From assembly GCA_016708785.1 (NCBI GenBank), contig JADJFC010000006.1:186001-250000 (forward strand): a stretch of DNA of 64,000 nt. Direction: 5' to 3'. The position numbers and the translations under genes are program-made. Below are positions 52,417 to 61,864 of this stretch, piece by piece. The stretch's first letter is position 1, and each line of letters starts with the position of its first letter. The notes beneath the pieces were generated by a model. It was not told the DNA's origin and did not search any database. It saw only the letters and a list, made by a program, of their open reading frames with translations. This DNA is from Bacteroidota bacterium (GTDB lineage: Bacteria; Bacteroidota; Bacteroidia; AKYH767-A; 2013-40CM-41-45).

Positions 52417-55254
52417 ATGAAAACAAATTCTTATGTCCAAAAATTAATTTTATGTGTCTTAGTCAGTTTAATAAATTATTCTTGTTTTGCACAATGGAAG
52501 ATTGGCATAAATGGGTTGGGTGATATGTGGGGAGAAACGGATCCTGCTAACAAAATTGACGCAATCGGTATTGGCGATTATTTAGGGAATGCTACTCAAC
52601 CTGCCGCAGCCCTTGACATTACTATTCCCTATCTATTCAATCAAGGTTCAATGCTTGTGAACCAAGGCGAAGCGATTCGTTCTTCTGCTGCAACAGATTT
52701 TAACCACACATGGAAAATGTATACATTTCCTGAAACCGAAAAATTTCGGGTAGAAAATCCAAGTAATAGCCCTGACATCAATCTAAGTGTAATGCAAGAA
52801 AAGGGCATACTGCGCTTACATACAACTGATGGGCTCTATGGTTTAGAAGAGCGAATGCGATTTACTTATGGCTTGGGTGGGCCTTCGGGAAATATCGGCA
52901 CAACGAAAGCAGCCATAAGTTACGGCTCCGGTTTTCTTCCAATAGACCAACCTCAAGCTATTTTGAATCTTGGACATCGTTCTAATTTAGGATCTTTAGG
53001 TGCACGTACTTGGATGGACGTCGGTACTTTTATGGTAGATGCAGAAGATCAAATGTATGTTGGGATAAAAGATGATCGCGGCACTGGTGGTGCTGATCGT
53101 GGTACTGCTGTAATTAATTGGGGCGATAACCCTACATCCGGATATGGACCGGATATGCTTAAATTTATTTTCACAAGCGGTTTAAATGCAAGTTCTTCTT
53201 CTGATGCTGAAAAAGTGGATGGTTTAGAAATAGCGCGAATGACTGCATATGGAAATATGGGAATTGGAAATATCTGGAACTTAACCAATATTTTGCCAAA
53301 ACGAAGGCTAGACATTTGGGACAATGCGGGTAGCCCAACCTCCAACCCCGCACATGTGAACGGACCGCAATTGCGACTAACAGAAACAGGAAGGACAACC
53401 CTCACTGGAGGGAGATGGACAGAGCTTGAAACAACAGGATTGGGTGATTTTTATATTCATCCATTCGATGGTACTACGAACCGAAATGTTGGAATAAATA
53501 CGAATATACCAGGTAATACTCTTGAAATAAAAAGTAATGCCGGTACAGCAATTCCGGGATCAAGTGGTTTGCGTTTTACTTATCTAAATACAACTTCAAT
53601 TCCTCTTGTCACAAATCCATTTGGCAGCACAAGTCCTGCTGTATTGAGTGTAGATAATCAAGGCAATGTTGTTTTAGTTAAAGATGAAACAGTTTCTCCA
53701 ACGAGCGGACTAAATACATGCTCATCAGGAATTCCGGACAACTTTGTTTTGAAAATGGACGTTAGCACAACAAACACAGTTTGTAAAAGTATTGTTTATG
53801 ATGATGGAACAAACGTTGGTATAGATGTTCCGAGTTTATTGCCCCTTCAAAAACTAGACGTCAATGGTAATGTTAATGTCAGAGGTACTGCAATAACAAG
53901 CGGACTCTACTTCAATAATGCCAAATTTGTTTCTACCGGTGGTTCATCAAGTTCAAATGTTTATTTAGGCACTTCTGCAGGACCGACTACTGCTGCACTA
54001 ACAGGATATAGTAATATTTGTATTGGTGGAAATACAGGAACAAGTATGAATTCTTCCGAAACAGATAATATTATGATTGGACAAAATGCCGGAACAAATT
54101 TGAGTGGAGCCGGTGTTGGAGATAACACTTTGATTGGGCGAAGTGCAGGTTTAAATGTTACAAATGGTCTGGAGAATACATTCATTGGCTATAACGCAGG
54201 AACGAATTATTCTTCAAATCATCATAATACAGCTATCGGAAGCTTCGCAGCTTCATCAGCTACTGGAGTTACAGGCGACAATAATACGTTTATTGGTTAT
54301 CAGGCTTCAACTACTAACGGGACTGCTTTTAGCAATAGCACAGCAATTGGAGTTTATTCATCTGTCGATGCAAGTGATTGTTTAGTTCTTGGGAATGTTA
54401 ATGGTGTAACTCCTACCAATGTCGGTACAAGAGTTTTAATTGGATACACTAATCCTTCAACTGCAGTTAATACCGATTTTCGATTGTATGTAAATTCTGG
54501 TGCCAATGGACATGCAGGATTTTTTAATGGCGATACTTACAATGCGGGAACTTATTATCCTTCCGATAGAATTTTAAAAATGAATATTCAACCCATTCAA
54601 AATTCATCAGATATAATAAATCGACTTGAACCTAAGACATATAATTACGACCAAATAAATCATCCCGGAATTAAATTGCCTTCCGGAGATCAATATGGAT
54701 TAATTGCAGAAGATTTAGACATGATTCTGCCTGGACTTACAAAGCAATTTACTGCCCCTGCTGTTAAGGATGCTTTAGGAAATATCATAACACAAGAAGA
54801 AACGTTTAAAGGAGTAAATTATACACCCTTAATAAGTTTATTGATTCAAGGCTTCAAGGATCAGCAACAACATATAGATTCGTTGATGATGCGATTAAAT
54901 AATTTAGAAGTTGCTATGAACGCGTGCTGCAGCAGCTCTTCAAGCCAACGGACATCTGTTAACAGCATTGACATTGAATTAACTTCGGAAAATTCAATCA
55001 TACTGAATCAGAATGACCCGAATCCTTTTGCTGAACAAACAAGAATTTCGTTCAATGTTCCAACTGATGTAATGGAAGCAAAAATTATTTTCTTCGATAA
55101 CTCGGGACATATTTTGCAAACCGTAAAAATAAACGAACGCGGCGCAGGACAAATAAATGTGTATGGTGAAAAGTTGAGTAGCGGCATTTATAGTTACACA
55201 CTAATCGCTGACGGGAAAGTCATCGATACGAAAAAAATGCTTGTGACAAAGTAA
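52417..55254 (+). CDS. T9SS protein with YadA-head-like repeats and S74 chaperone domain
   Basis: 945 residues. Signal peptide to about residue 27. Residues about 530-660 hold repeats such as DNTLIGRSAG, ENTFIGYNAG, HNTAIGSFAA and NNTFIGYQAS, like YadA/Hia head repeats of trimeric adhesins. S716-D717 in YPSDRILKMNIQPI begins a peptidase S74 intramolecular chaperone domain (to about 800) known from phage tail spikes, which trimerises and can cleave before that Ser. A short coiled coil (QQHIDSLMMRLNNLEVAM) and a T9SS domain (NDPNPFAEQTRISFNVP ... GIYSYTL) follow. A trimeric surface fibre is likely. Confidence 0.85.
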   Translation: MKTNSYVQKLILCVLVSLINYSCFAQWKIGINGLGDMWGETDPANKIDAIGIGDYLGNATQPAAALDITIPYLFNQGSMLVNQGEAIRSSAATDFNHTWKMYTFPETEKFRVENPSNSPDINLSVMQEKGILRLHTTDGLYGLEERMRFTYGLGGPSGNIGTTKAAISYGSGFLPIDQPQAILNLGHRSNLGSLGARTWMDVGTFMVDAEDQMYVGIKDDRGTGGADRGTAVINWGDNPTSGYGPDMLKFIFTSGLNASSSSDAEKVDGLEIARMTAYGNMGIGNIWNLTNILPKRRLDIWDNAGSPTSNPAHVNGPQLRLTETGRTTLTGGRWTELETTGLGDFYIHPFDGTTNRNVGINTNIPGNTLEIKSNAGTAIPGSSGLRFTYLNTTSIPLVTNPFGSTSPAVLSVDNQGNVVLVKDETVSPTSGLNTCSSGIPDNFVLKMDVSTTNTVCKSIVYDDGTNVGIDVPSLLPLQKLDVNGNVNVRGTAITSGLYFNNAKFVSTGGSSSSNVYLGTSAGPTTAALTGYSNICIGGNTGTSMNSSETDNIMIGQNAGTNLSGAGVGDNTLIGRSAGLNVTNGLENTFIGYNAGTNYSSNHHNTAIGSFAASSATGVTGDNNTFIGYQASTTNGTAFSNSTAIGVYSSVDASDCLVLGNVNGVTPTNVGTRVLIGYTNPSTAVNTDFRLYVNSGANGHAGFFNGDTYNAGTYYPSDRILKMNIQPIQNSSDIINRLEPKTYNYDQINHPGIKLPSGDQYGLIAEDLDMILPGLTKQFTAPAVKDALGNIITQEETFKGVNYTPLISLLIQGFKDQQQHIDSLMMRLNNLEVAMNACCSSSSSQRTSVNSIDIELTSENSIILNQNDPNPFAEQTRISFNVPTDVMEAKIIFFDNSGHILQTVKINERGAGQINVYGEKLSSGIYSYTLIADGKVIDTKKMLVTK

Positions 55255-55265
55255 TGCATTCGATC

Positions 55266-55329
55266 GTTTAAAAAGTTTAATGGGTTTAAGGTGGGCGCAG
55301 CACTTTAAACCCATTAAACACTTTAAACC
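55266..55329. repeat. Inverted repeat, GTTTAAAAA type
   Basis: GTTTAAAAAGTTTAATGGG (55266-) is inverted at 55304-55329 with few mismatches; unit length 9. It lies between the convergent S74 and CotH genes and may terminate both. Confidence 0.85.
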
Positions 55330-55342
55330 ATACTTCAACTTG

Positions 55343-58300
55343 TTATTTACTTATCACAAGCGTCCCAGTCTTCCTCGACTTAGCATTCGTATACGTATAA
55401 AAATAAACCCCCGGAACCAGCTCCGTAGTTTCAACCCGGAACAAATGCTCACCACTGTCTAAGTTTCCATCGACAACTGTTTGAACTAGTTTGCCGGTAA
55501 CATCAAAGATCTTAACTGACACGGATTGACTTTCATTCGTTACAAATGCAAAGACTGCATAATCGCCGGCAGGATTCGGATAAACGTATAATGGCGAATT
55601 GTTTTTTATTTCTGAAGTTGATGTTCCAGGCTCGAGAACGATCACTGAATCACATTTCACACATGAATTTGAATCGGTGATGCAAATCATATATGTTCCT
55701 GCTGTTAATCCGGTCACAATTGATGTTGTGAAATTTCCCGGCGTCCATGAATAAGAATAGGGCGGGAATCCTCCTCTGACCGTTGCATCTGCTGTTCCAT
55801 CAGCACAGGAAATACAACTTGCATCGGTATGCGAAGTGATCAAACTCAATGAATCATCTTGTGTGAATGTAAATTGTCTGTTCTCAATACAACCTAAGGC
55901 ATCAGAGATCGTCACATCTATAGTACCTGAACAACCATTCGAAATTGTTTCTGTGGTTTCGCCGTTACTCCATAAATATGAATAAGGTGCCGAACCTCCA
56001 CTTACACTCAACTCTGCACTTCCTGTACACTCTGCAAAACAAGTATGACCGGAAGACGTTGACGTGACTACAACAGGATCAGGCGACTGCACTAATGCTG
56101 ATGCAATTGCTGTGCATCCATGATCGTCTGTTAGAAGTACGCTATATGTTCCGGGTGATAAATTCGTTGCTGAATCTGTTGTTTGTCCTGAAGGTGTCCA
56201 CAAATAAGTATATGGCATTGTTCCGCCACCTACACTTGCAACAATTCTTCCATCGGTATTTCCAAAGCAACTGACATCATAAGGAATCATCAATGCTCCT
56301 AATGGCGATGGCTCCGGAAGGATCACGCCTATGCTATCCTGACATCCCAGATTATCAATTACTACAACAGAATAAATTCCACCAAGAATTTGTGTTGCTG
56401 AATTTGTATTTGAAACATCAGGCAACCAGGTATAACTATATGGTCCTGTTCCTCCTGTTGTGGAAAGAACAATTGATCCATCGTCTGTTGAATTACATGA
56501 TGTCTCTACCAATGATGTTACATTTAAATCAGGCAATGATGATGTAGTGACTGTAACGCCTAAATTTCGTGAACATAAATTAGCATCTGATACTACAATC
56601 GTATAATTTCCAGGCGACAATCCGGTTGCTATTGCACTTGATGAGACATTCGGTGTCCATGAAAAATTATATGGAGCATTACCACCTGATGGCGAAAGAT
56701 TTACTTCTCCATTTGCTAGTCCACACGTTGAATTTACAACGGAAGAGATCACCGCCAATCTTGTTGGCTGCAATACAGTTGCCGATTGTGTCGTTGAACA
56801 ATTGCGACTGTCTGTTACTCTCACAGAATAATTTCCTGCAAGCAGATTTGTTGCAATAGAATCTGTTCCGCCGGAAGGTGTCCACAAGTATGTATATGGC
56901 CTTGTTCCTCCTGAAGCATTTGCTTCCAAGCGGCCATTATTTCCGCCGTAACAACTAACACTGTCAGCTGTTGAAACAATTGAAAGTTGATCGGGCTGAA
57001 GAATTTCTACTTGCTGGATCGTAGTACATCCATTGTCATCATTTATTTCTACAGAATAAATTCCGGCTTGTAAATTTGTTGCGACAGAATCAGATCCGCC
57101 AACAGGCGACCATGAAAATGTCATCGGCGCTTTTGCTCCGGTGACACTCACTGTTGCTGCTCCATTCGAACCGCCAAAGCAACTTACACTGACATTATTT
57201 GAAATCGCTACAGTCATTCCACTTGCACTATTTACAATTACGGATTGCTCAAGAGTACATCCACGTTGATCTGTTATCGTCACAGAATAATTACCTGCTA
57301 CAATATTATTTATCGCCGCTGTTGTTTGTCCGTTAGGTTGCCACAAATAAGTATACGTTCCCGTTCCACCTGAAGCATTAACCTGAGCGCTTCCTGTAGC
57401 CGATGCACAAATGGAAGTTGTTGAAGATGTTGTTGCTGAAAGTGCAGCAGGATTCGTCAATGTCACTCCTGAATTCACTGAACAATTAAAACTATCTCTA
57501 ACGGTTACATTATATGTTCCTGGTGCAAGTCCTGAGATGGTACTTGATGTTTGTCCACCGACATTCCATAAATAAGTAAGCGTACCTGTTCCTCCTGATG
57601 AAATCACTGAAGCACTTCCATCACTACCATTGTTGCAATTCACAGGAGTGGAAGAAACAGTTGCATTGATAACAGGAGCTTGCGAAATATTAACCGACTC
57701 TGTACGTGAGCAATTATTTACGTCGGTGACAGTGACAGAATAAGAACCGGCAGAAATATTATTGATCGTTGATCCGGTTTGATTTCCCGGCAACCAGTTG
57801 TATTGATACGAACCTATTCCACCACTTACAGTTGCTTGTGCTGAACCTGTTGATCCACCATAACATCTCACATCGGTTTCCGTAACTGAAACAATGATCG
57901 GTGTAGGTTGTGAAATGACAATGTTCATGCTCGCTGGACAACCTGTTACATCTGTTGCTGTCACGGTATAATTTCCGGCTAATAAATTTGTTGCTGTTGA
58001 ATTTGATCCTCCTGATGGCGACCAACTATAAGTGTATGGTCCACTGCCTCCTGAAACTGTAACTGATGCTGATCCTCCGGCTTGATTGAAGCAGGTTGCA
58101 TTCGTAACATTGTTCAAGGCAATGATCGGTGATGATGGATTTACAATATTTACAGTTGTCGTCTTCGAACAACCACCTGCATCAGTGACGATCACAGAAT
58201 AACTTCCGGAGCACAAATTTGTCGCAGTAGCTGTTGTTTGTCCATCAGACCATGCATACGTAAATGGCGAAGTACCGCCACTCACATTTGCAGTTGCCTG

Positions 58301-60376
58301 TCCGGCGCAACCCGATGCATCGCATGGCGCATTCACGGCACTTGCATTTACCGTTAGTAATGCAGGTTGAGTAATCGTTGCAGTTGCTGTTCGCTTACAT
58401 CCTATTGCATCGGTAAATTCTACGGTTTGTATTCCGGCACACATGCCACTCAGAGTATCGTTATCACTGCCATTATCCCATTGATAGGTTTTCTGATATG
58501 GCGAAGTTCCGACAGCGACTAATTGTCCATCGCATGCATTCAGACAAGAAACATTTTGCTGAACAATATTCAATGAACAATTACATCTTCCCGGCATATT
58601 TGAATCGAGCCACGATAATCGTCTGCTCATCCAATTTTTCAGATTCTGAATTTCTCCTGCATAAGTTGATGGTTGAGGCGAAGGATTCGGCCACACATAT
58701 GTTCCAAGAATTGGCCATTGATTAAAATTCCAGTCTTTCGATTCATTCAACAAATTTGCAATGGAATCTATTACGCCATTTATATGCGACAGACTTAAAA
58801 CGTTGTTTCTGTAATCTGTCCAGCGGCATTTCATCTGATTGGTATAATTCGTATCCTGTTGCAATTTTTGCCACCAGAAAGGAACCTGCCAGCTATCGCC
58901 TGTACATGAGAATAAATATGCCCAGCCGGTTGTATCTGTTGCATCACAATAATTCGCATTTCCATAGGCAATATCGTAATCCCAAACCGGACCGGCTTTC
59001 AAAGTCTTTTCTTTGTCTTTGTACAAATACGAACTGATCCGATATCCATCGACATTCTTGCTCAACTCATTCGAGAAAAAATAATCGATCCATGAACCGT
59101 TGCCGATAAATTTCTGATAGCCTACAATTGAATCACGAAAATTATTTCCTGCCAAGGCGTTTTCAAAACTATCGACATAAGCCTTAATATATGCCTTTTG
59201 CGAAGGAACTATACTGTCAGTTGAAGGATAGTCATATTGAATGAAAATATCCTGACCATTTGAATGATTGATTGGCGCATAAGCAGAAGTCCAGCCATCG
59301 CCACCACTCCCTGTTGTCTTATCGATCTTAACTATGTACCCTCCTGTTATATCCGGTGCAGTGATTTCCGTTCTTTCCAGCTTACTTATATCGACACGAT
59401 TTTTATCGCGTTTCAGACTTTCCATAAAAACATATACTCCCCAGTATTGTCCATTGAGAACAACATCAACATATTTTGTTCGAACAGCGTAATGACCCAT
59501 TTCATTTGCGAGTTGGTATGAAACAACATTTCTGCAAAATGATTTATCGGTATAATTTGCACTAAGGATCCAGTCGTGTTCTGAAGGCATTCCTAACAAT
59601 GAAGTATCGACATTCACTAAACCACTATTATCACGCGTTTCAAAACCAAAAGACTTTTTCGGAAACATTTGTGAACTGGAGCCTCTTACTTCTATTGCAA
59701 TTTTACCATCGTAATTATTTGGAACATCAGACACATGATTTCTCAAACCAATTCCATTATCGATGATCTTCATATCGACAATGATCTTTGGATCATCAGG
59801 AATTGTTTGTCCATTTGTATTGATGATCACAATTGGCAATGAGGATTCCGTAAAAATAAATGTCAATGCAGGTGAATTACTGAATTTAATACTCCAACCC
59901 GTTAAAGATCCGGTGACACCGTTGTTAGAATCATCGATGACACGCAATTGCCATGTTCCATTTCCATTCTGGTTATTATTCACTCTCCAAAGATCTCCTT
60001 CGGGTTTAAACGTTCCTGTGAAAGGCGCGCTTCCGGAAGTGATTGACGTACTTGCGCTATGCTTGAAAACAGTATTCGTGAAATTGTTTCCTGTACCACC
60101 GTTGTCAGTAGTCAGTTCGATCATTGTTCCATCAGGAGCAGCAAGAAAACAATCGATGTCGCGATCTGATCCATGTGAAATATTTATCGTTACGGATTCC
60201 AATCCATAATTGAAATCGATTGGATTGGCAAGACCTGTAACAGGAATATTAAATCGTGATGTATCGGTCAATGTAATAATTGATCCACCGGAGCCTGTAA
60301 AAACCTGTGCATTCAAACTATCCTTAGAAAAAAAGAATAGCAGAAATCCACATAAAAAAATCTTGAGTGTTCTCAT
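55343..60376 (-). CDS. P-domain, CotH and SprB-repeat surface protein (T9SS)
   Basis: 1677 residues. Signal peptide to about 24. Residues 55-167 are a proprotein convertase P domain (VTINISHGSDRDIDCFLAAPDG ... WSIKFSN). Residues 175-590 are a CotH domain with LNGQYWGVYVFMESLKRDKNRVD and GPVWDYDIAYGN (465-468 WDYD), the region that holds catalytic residues in CotH kinases. Thirteen SprB-like repeats of about 76 residues follow (600-1590; CxGxxxGSAxxxxSGGxxPYxYxW...GxYxVxVTDxxGC). The end (LYVYPNPAGDYAVFAF ... GVYFYTYTNAKSRKTGTLVIS) is a T9SS type A domain. A long surface adhesin with an enzymatic head is likely. Confidence 0.92.
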   Translation of the reverse strand: MRTLKIFLCGFLLFFFSKDSLNAQVFTGSGGSIITLTDTSRFNIPVTGLANPIDFNYGLESVTINISHGSDRDIDCFLAAPDGTMIELTTDNGGTGNNFTNTVFKHSASTSITSGSAPFTGTFKPEGDLWRVNNNQNGNGTWQLRVIDDSNNGVTGSLTGWSIKFSNSPALTFIFTESSLPIVIINTNGQTIPDDPKIIVDMKIIDNGIGLRNHVSDVPNNYDGKIAIEVRGSSSQMFPKKSFGFETRDNSGLVNVDTSLLGMPSEHDWILSANYTDKSFCRNVVSYQLANEMGHYAVRTKYVDVVLNGQYWGVYVFMESLKRDKNRVDISKLERTEITAPDITGGYIVKIDKTTGSGGDGWTSAYAPINHSNGQDIFIQYDYPSTDSIVPSQKAYIKAYVDSFENALAGNNFRDSIVGYQKFIGNGSWIDYFFSNELSKNVDGYRISSYLYKDKEKTLKAGPVWDYDIAYGNANYCDATDTTGWAYLFSCTGDSWQVPFWWQKLQQDTNYTNQMKCRWTDYRNNVLSLSHINGVIDSIANLLNESKDWNFNQWPILGTYVWPNPSPQPSTYAGEIQNLKNWMSRRLSWLDSNMPGRCNCSLNIVQQNVSCLNACDGQLVAVGTSPYQKTYQWDNGSDNDTLSGMCAGIQTVEFTDAIGCKRTATATITQPALLTVNASAVNAPCDASGCAGQATANVSGGTSPFTYAWSDGQTTATATNLCSGSYSVIVTDAGGCSKTTTVNIVNPSSPIIALNNVTNATCFNQAGGSASVTVSGGSGPYTYSWSPSGGSNSTATNLLAGNYTVTATDVTGCPASMNIVISQPTPIIVSVTETDVRCYGGSTGSAQATVSGGIGSYQYNWLPGNQTGSTINNISAGSYSVTVTDVNNCSRTESVNISQAPVINATVSSTPVNCNNGSDGSASVISSGGTGTLTYLWNVGGQTSSTISGLAPGTYNVTVRDSFNCSVNSGVTLTNPAALSATTSSTTSICASATGSAQVNASGGTGTYTYLWQPNGQTTAAINNIVAGNYSVTITDQRGCTLEQSVIVNSASGMTVAISNNVSVSCFGGSNGAATVSVTGAKAPMTFSWSPVGGSDSVATNLQAGIYSVEINDDNGCTTIQQVEILQPDQLSIVSTADSVSCYGGNNGRLEANASGGTRPYTYLWTPSGGTDSIATNLLAGNYSVRVTDSRNCSTTQSATVLQPTRLAVISSVVNSTCGLANGEVNLSPSGGNAPYNFSWTPNVSSSAIATGLSPGNYTIVVSDANLCSRNLGVTVTTSSLPDLNVTSLVETSCNSTDDGSIVLSTTGGTGPYSYTWLPDVSNTNSATQILGGIYSVVVIDNLGCQDSIGVILPEPSPLGALMIPYDVSCFGNTDGRIVASVGGGTMPYTYLWTPSGQTTDSATNLSPGTYSVLLTDDHGCTAIASALVQSPDPVVVTSTSSGHTCFAECTGSAELSVSGGSAPYSYLWSNGETTETISNGCSGTIDVTISDALGCIENRQFTFTQDDSLSLITSHTDASCISCADGTADATVRGGFPPYSYSWTPGNFTTSIVTGLTAGTYMICITDSNSCVKCDSVIVLEPGTSTSEIKNNSPLYVYPNPAGDYAVFAFVTNESQSVSVKIFDVTGKLVQTVVDGNLDSGEHLFRVETTELVPGVYFYTYTNAKSRKTGTLVISK

Positions 60377-60527
60377 GAGAAAATAAGTCTTAATGAATGA
60401 TTGCGAAACAGAAAATTCCGGTTCACATCATTGTATTTTACTCTTTAGAGACTTGAAAAGTTGTTCTAAAAATAGCTAAAATAGCTCTAAATGTTACAAT
60501 TATTTATTTATTTCACTGGAACTTTTC

Positions 60528-60920
60528 CTACACCTCAAAAGCAAGAGCAGCAATAACTATCGTAGTACCTGCGAAAAGAGTCCCCTGTGTTTTTAGTCCG
60601 GAATAAATCAAAAAAGAAGAAAACGCCATTCCACTCATAATAATAACAAAAGCAAATATCACTCTTAACAAGTCAAGAGAGTGAATTCTAGAGTTGCTAT
60701 TTTCAAAAAGACTCATTCTTCTTTCATTAAAATTTATCCTTGCAGCTTGCTCTTGTTCTGCACGAGCTTTCAGCCAATTTACACATTCAGGATCTACTTC
60801 TTTGTACTTTGCTAACTCTGCAGCTTCAGGAAGAAAGCTGTCATCTGTTGTTTCTATATGTTCAATTGCAGATGTATTTCCCCTCTGAGCCGCCTTAATT
60901 TGACGAGAACTCTTTCCCAT
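60528..60920 (-). CDS. DUF2335-like small membrane protein
   Basis: 130 residues. A charged N-terminus is followed by YKEVDPECVNWLKARAEQEQAARINFNERR, which resembles the DUF2335 core (YE.idPg.a..il.mae.qq.hR). Two hydrophobic helices follow (VIFAFVIIMSGMAFSSFLIY and TLFAGTTIVIAALAF). Function unknown. It starts 12 bp after the small gene at 60932 and is probably in one operon with it. Confidence 0.75.
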   Translation of the reverse strand: MGKSSRQIKAAQRGNTSAIEHIETTDDSFLPEAAELAKYKEVDPECVNWLKARAEQEQAARINFNERRMSLFENSNSRIHSLDLLRVIFAFVIIMSGMAFSSFLIYSGLKTQGTLFAGTTIVIAALAFEV

Positions 60921-60931
60921 TTCAAAAAAAA

Positions 60932-61178
60932 TTATTTATGACAATAATCGTGATGGGCCTTTTTTATGTCATTGCTTACATTCTTCCAATCTGCTCTAAG
61001 ATTAGCTTTATCAGCAGACCGTTCAATATATTTTGTGTCCGACATATCAACATCAAACAAGTCATTTAAACTTCTCTGATCGGTATGAGAAACAGAAAAA
61101 CTCCATTCATTCCTGAAAAGAATTCCACTAAAAATTTTAAATACTTGTTCATGATTGTTGAACGATTTAAGTGTCCAT
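60932..61178 (-). CDS. Small hypothetical gene, start region frameshifted
   Basis: A frame of about 80 codons ends at TAA 60932-60934 and reads LKSFNNHEQVFKIFSGILFRNEWSF...SDTKYIERSADKANLRADWKNVSNDIKKAHHDYCHK. It has no in-frame ATG before an internal one. An ATG at 61178, well placed 13 bp after a perfect -7 element (TATCTTTG), gives MDT and then a stop unless one base is removed near 61168. So either there is a one-base insertion or an unusual start. Function unknown. Partner of the DUF2335-like gene. Confidence 0.5.
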
Positions 61179-61190
61179 TTGTTTACACTG

Positions 61191-61198
61191 CAAAGATA
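61191..61198 (-). promoter_or_regulatory. -7 element of the small-gene/DUF2335 operon (TATCTTTG)
   Basis: A perfect TAnnTTTG, 13 bp upstream of the ATG at 61178. Confidence 0.6.
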
Positions 61199-61270
61199 TT
61201 AAGTAAAACAGGAAGACTCCAACCAATAAATGATGGATATTATATTATTTAATTAAAAGTTTATTTAAAC

Positions 61271-61768
61271 TCAGTCAAGGAAAACCATTACCTGATTCTT
61301 GTCTACTTTATCTCCTTTGATGACTTTCACCGATTTCACAACTCCATCGGCCGGCGATTTCAGGATATTTTCCATTTTCATGGCTTCTAAAACAACAATA
61401 GCATCGCCTTTCTTGATTTTTTGGCCACTTTCAACCATAACCTGAAGTACCATTCCCGGCATTGGCGCTTTTATGTCATTAACTTTCTTTCCTGCAGCAC
61501 CATCAATTCCCATTTGTTGTAAAAGCTGGTCAAATCGATCTTGTACTTTAACTGTATAAATAGTGCTATTTACCTTAATTTCAAAGCTTTTCTCGTCATT
61601 ATCATAAGAAATTACTTCAGCCGTAAATGATTGGTGATCACTTATAATATGAAATTTTCCTTCTTTGAACTCCAGAACATCGGCATCAAATGGCTTGGTA
61701 TCTATAGAATTACTTCCGTTTTCCGACGCTATTGTGAAGTCCTTTTTATCTACTGTTACTTTGTACAT
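61271..61768 (-). CDS. Acyl-CoA carboxylase biotin carboxyl carrier protein subunit
   Basis: 165 residues from ATG at 61768 (MYKVTVDKKDFTI); a longer start at 61810 adds residues unlike the family. The C-terminal biotinyl domain (IKAPMPGMVLQVMVESGQKIKKGDAIVVLEAMKMEN) carries the biotinylated Lys in EAMKMEN (K131). Proteins of this form serve as carrier subunits of propionyl-CoA or acetyl-CoA carboxylase; the catalytic partners are not in the window. It is divergent from the M1 peptidase gene. Confidence 0.92.
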   Translation of the reverse strand: MYKVTVDKKDFTIASENGSNSIDTKPFDADVLEFKEGKFHIISDHQSFTAEVISYDNDEKSFEIKVNSTIYTVKVQDRFDQLLQQMGIDGAAGKKVNDIKAPMPGMVLQVMVESGQKIKKGDAIVVLEAMKMENILKSPADGVVKSVKVIKGDKVDKNQVMVFLD

Positions 61769-61852
61769 AAAGTAAAGATAGAGATTTTTAACAAAAACTC
61801 TTAAAGCCATTATAAATATTCGAAAATAAAGTGCTTTTTTTTATTCAAATTC

Positions 61853-61860
61853 TATCTTTG
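61853..61860 (+). promoter_or_regulatory. -7 element of the M1 aminopeptidase gene (TATCTTTG)
   Basis: A perfect TAnnTTTG ending 4 bp before the ATG at 61865, so the transcript would be nearly leaderless from that ATG. Confidence 0.6.
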
Positions 61861-61864
61861 AACG

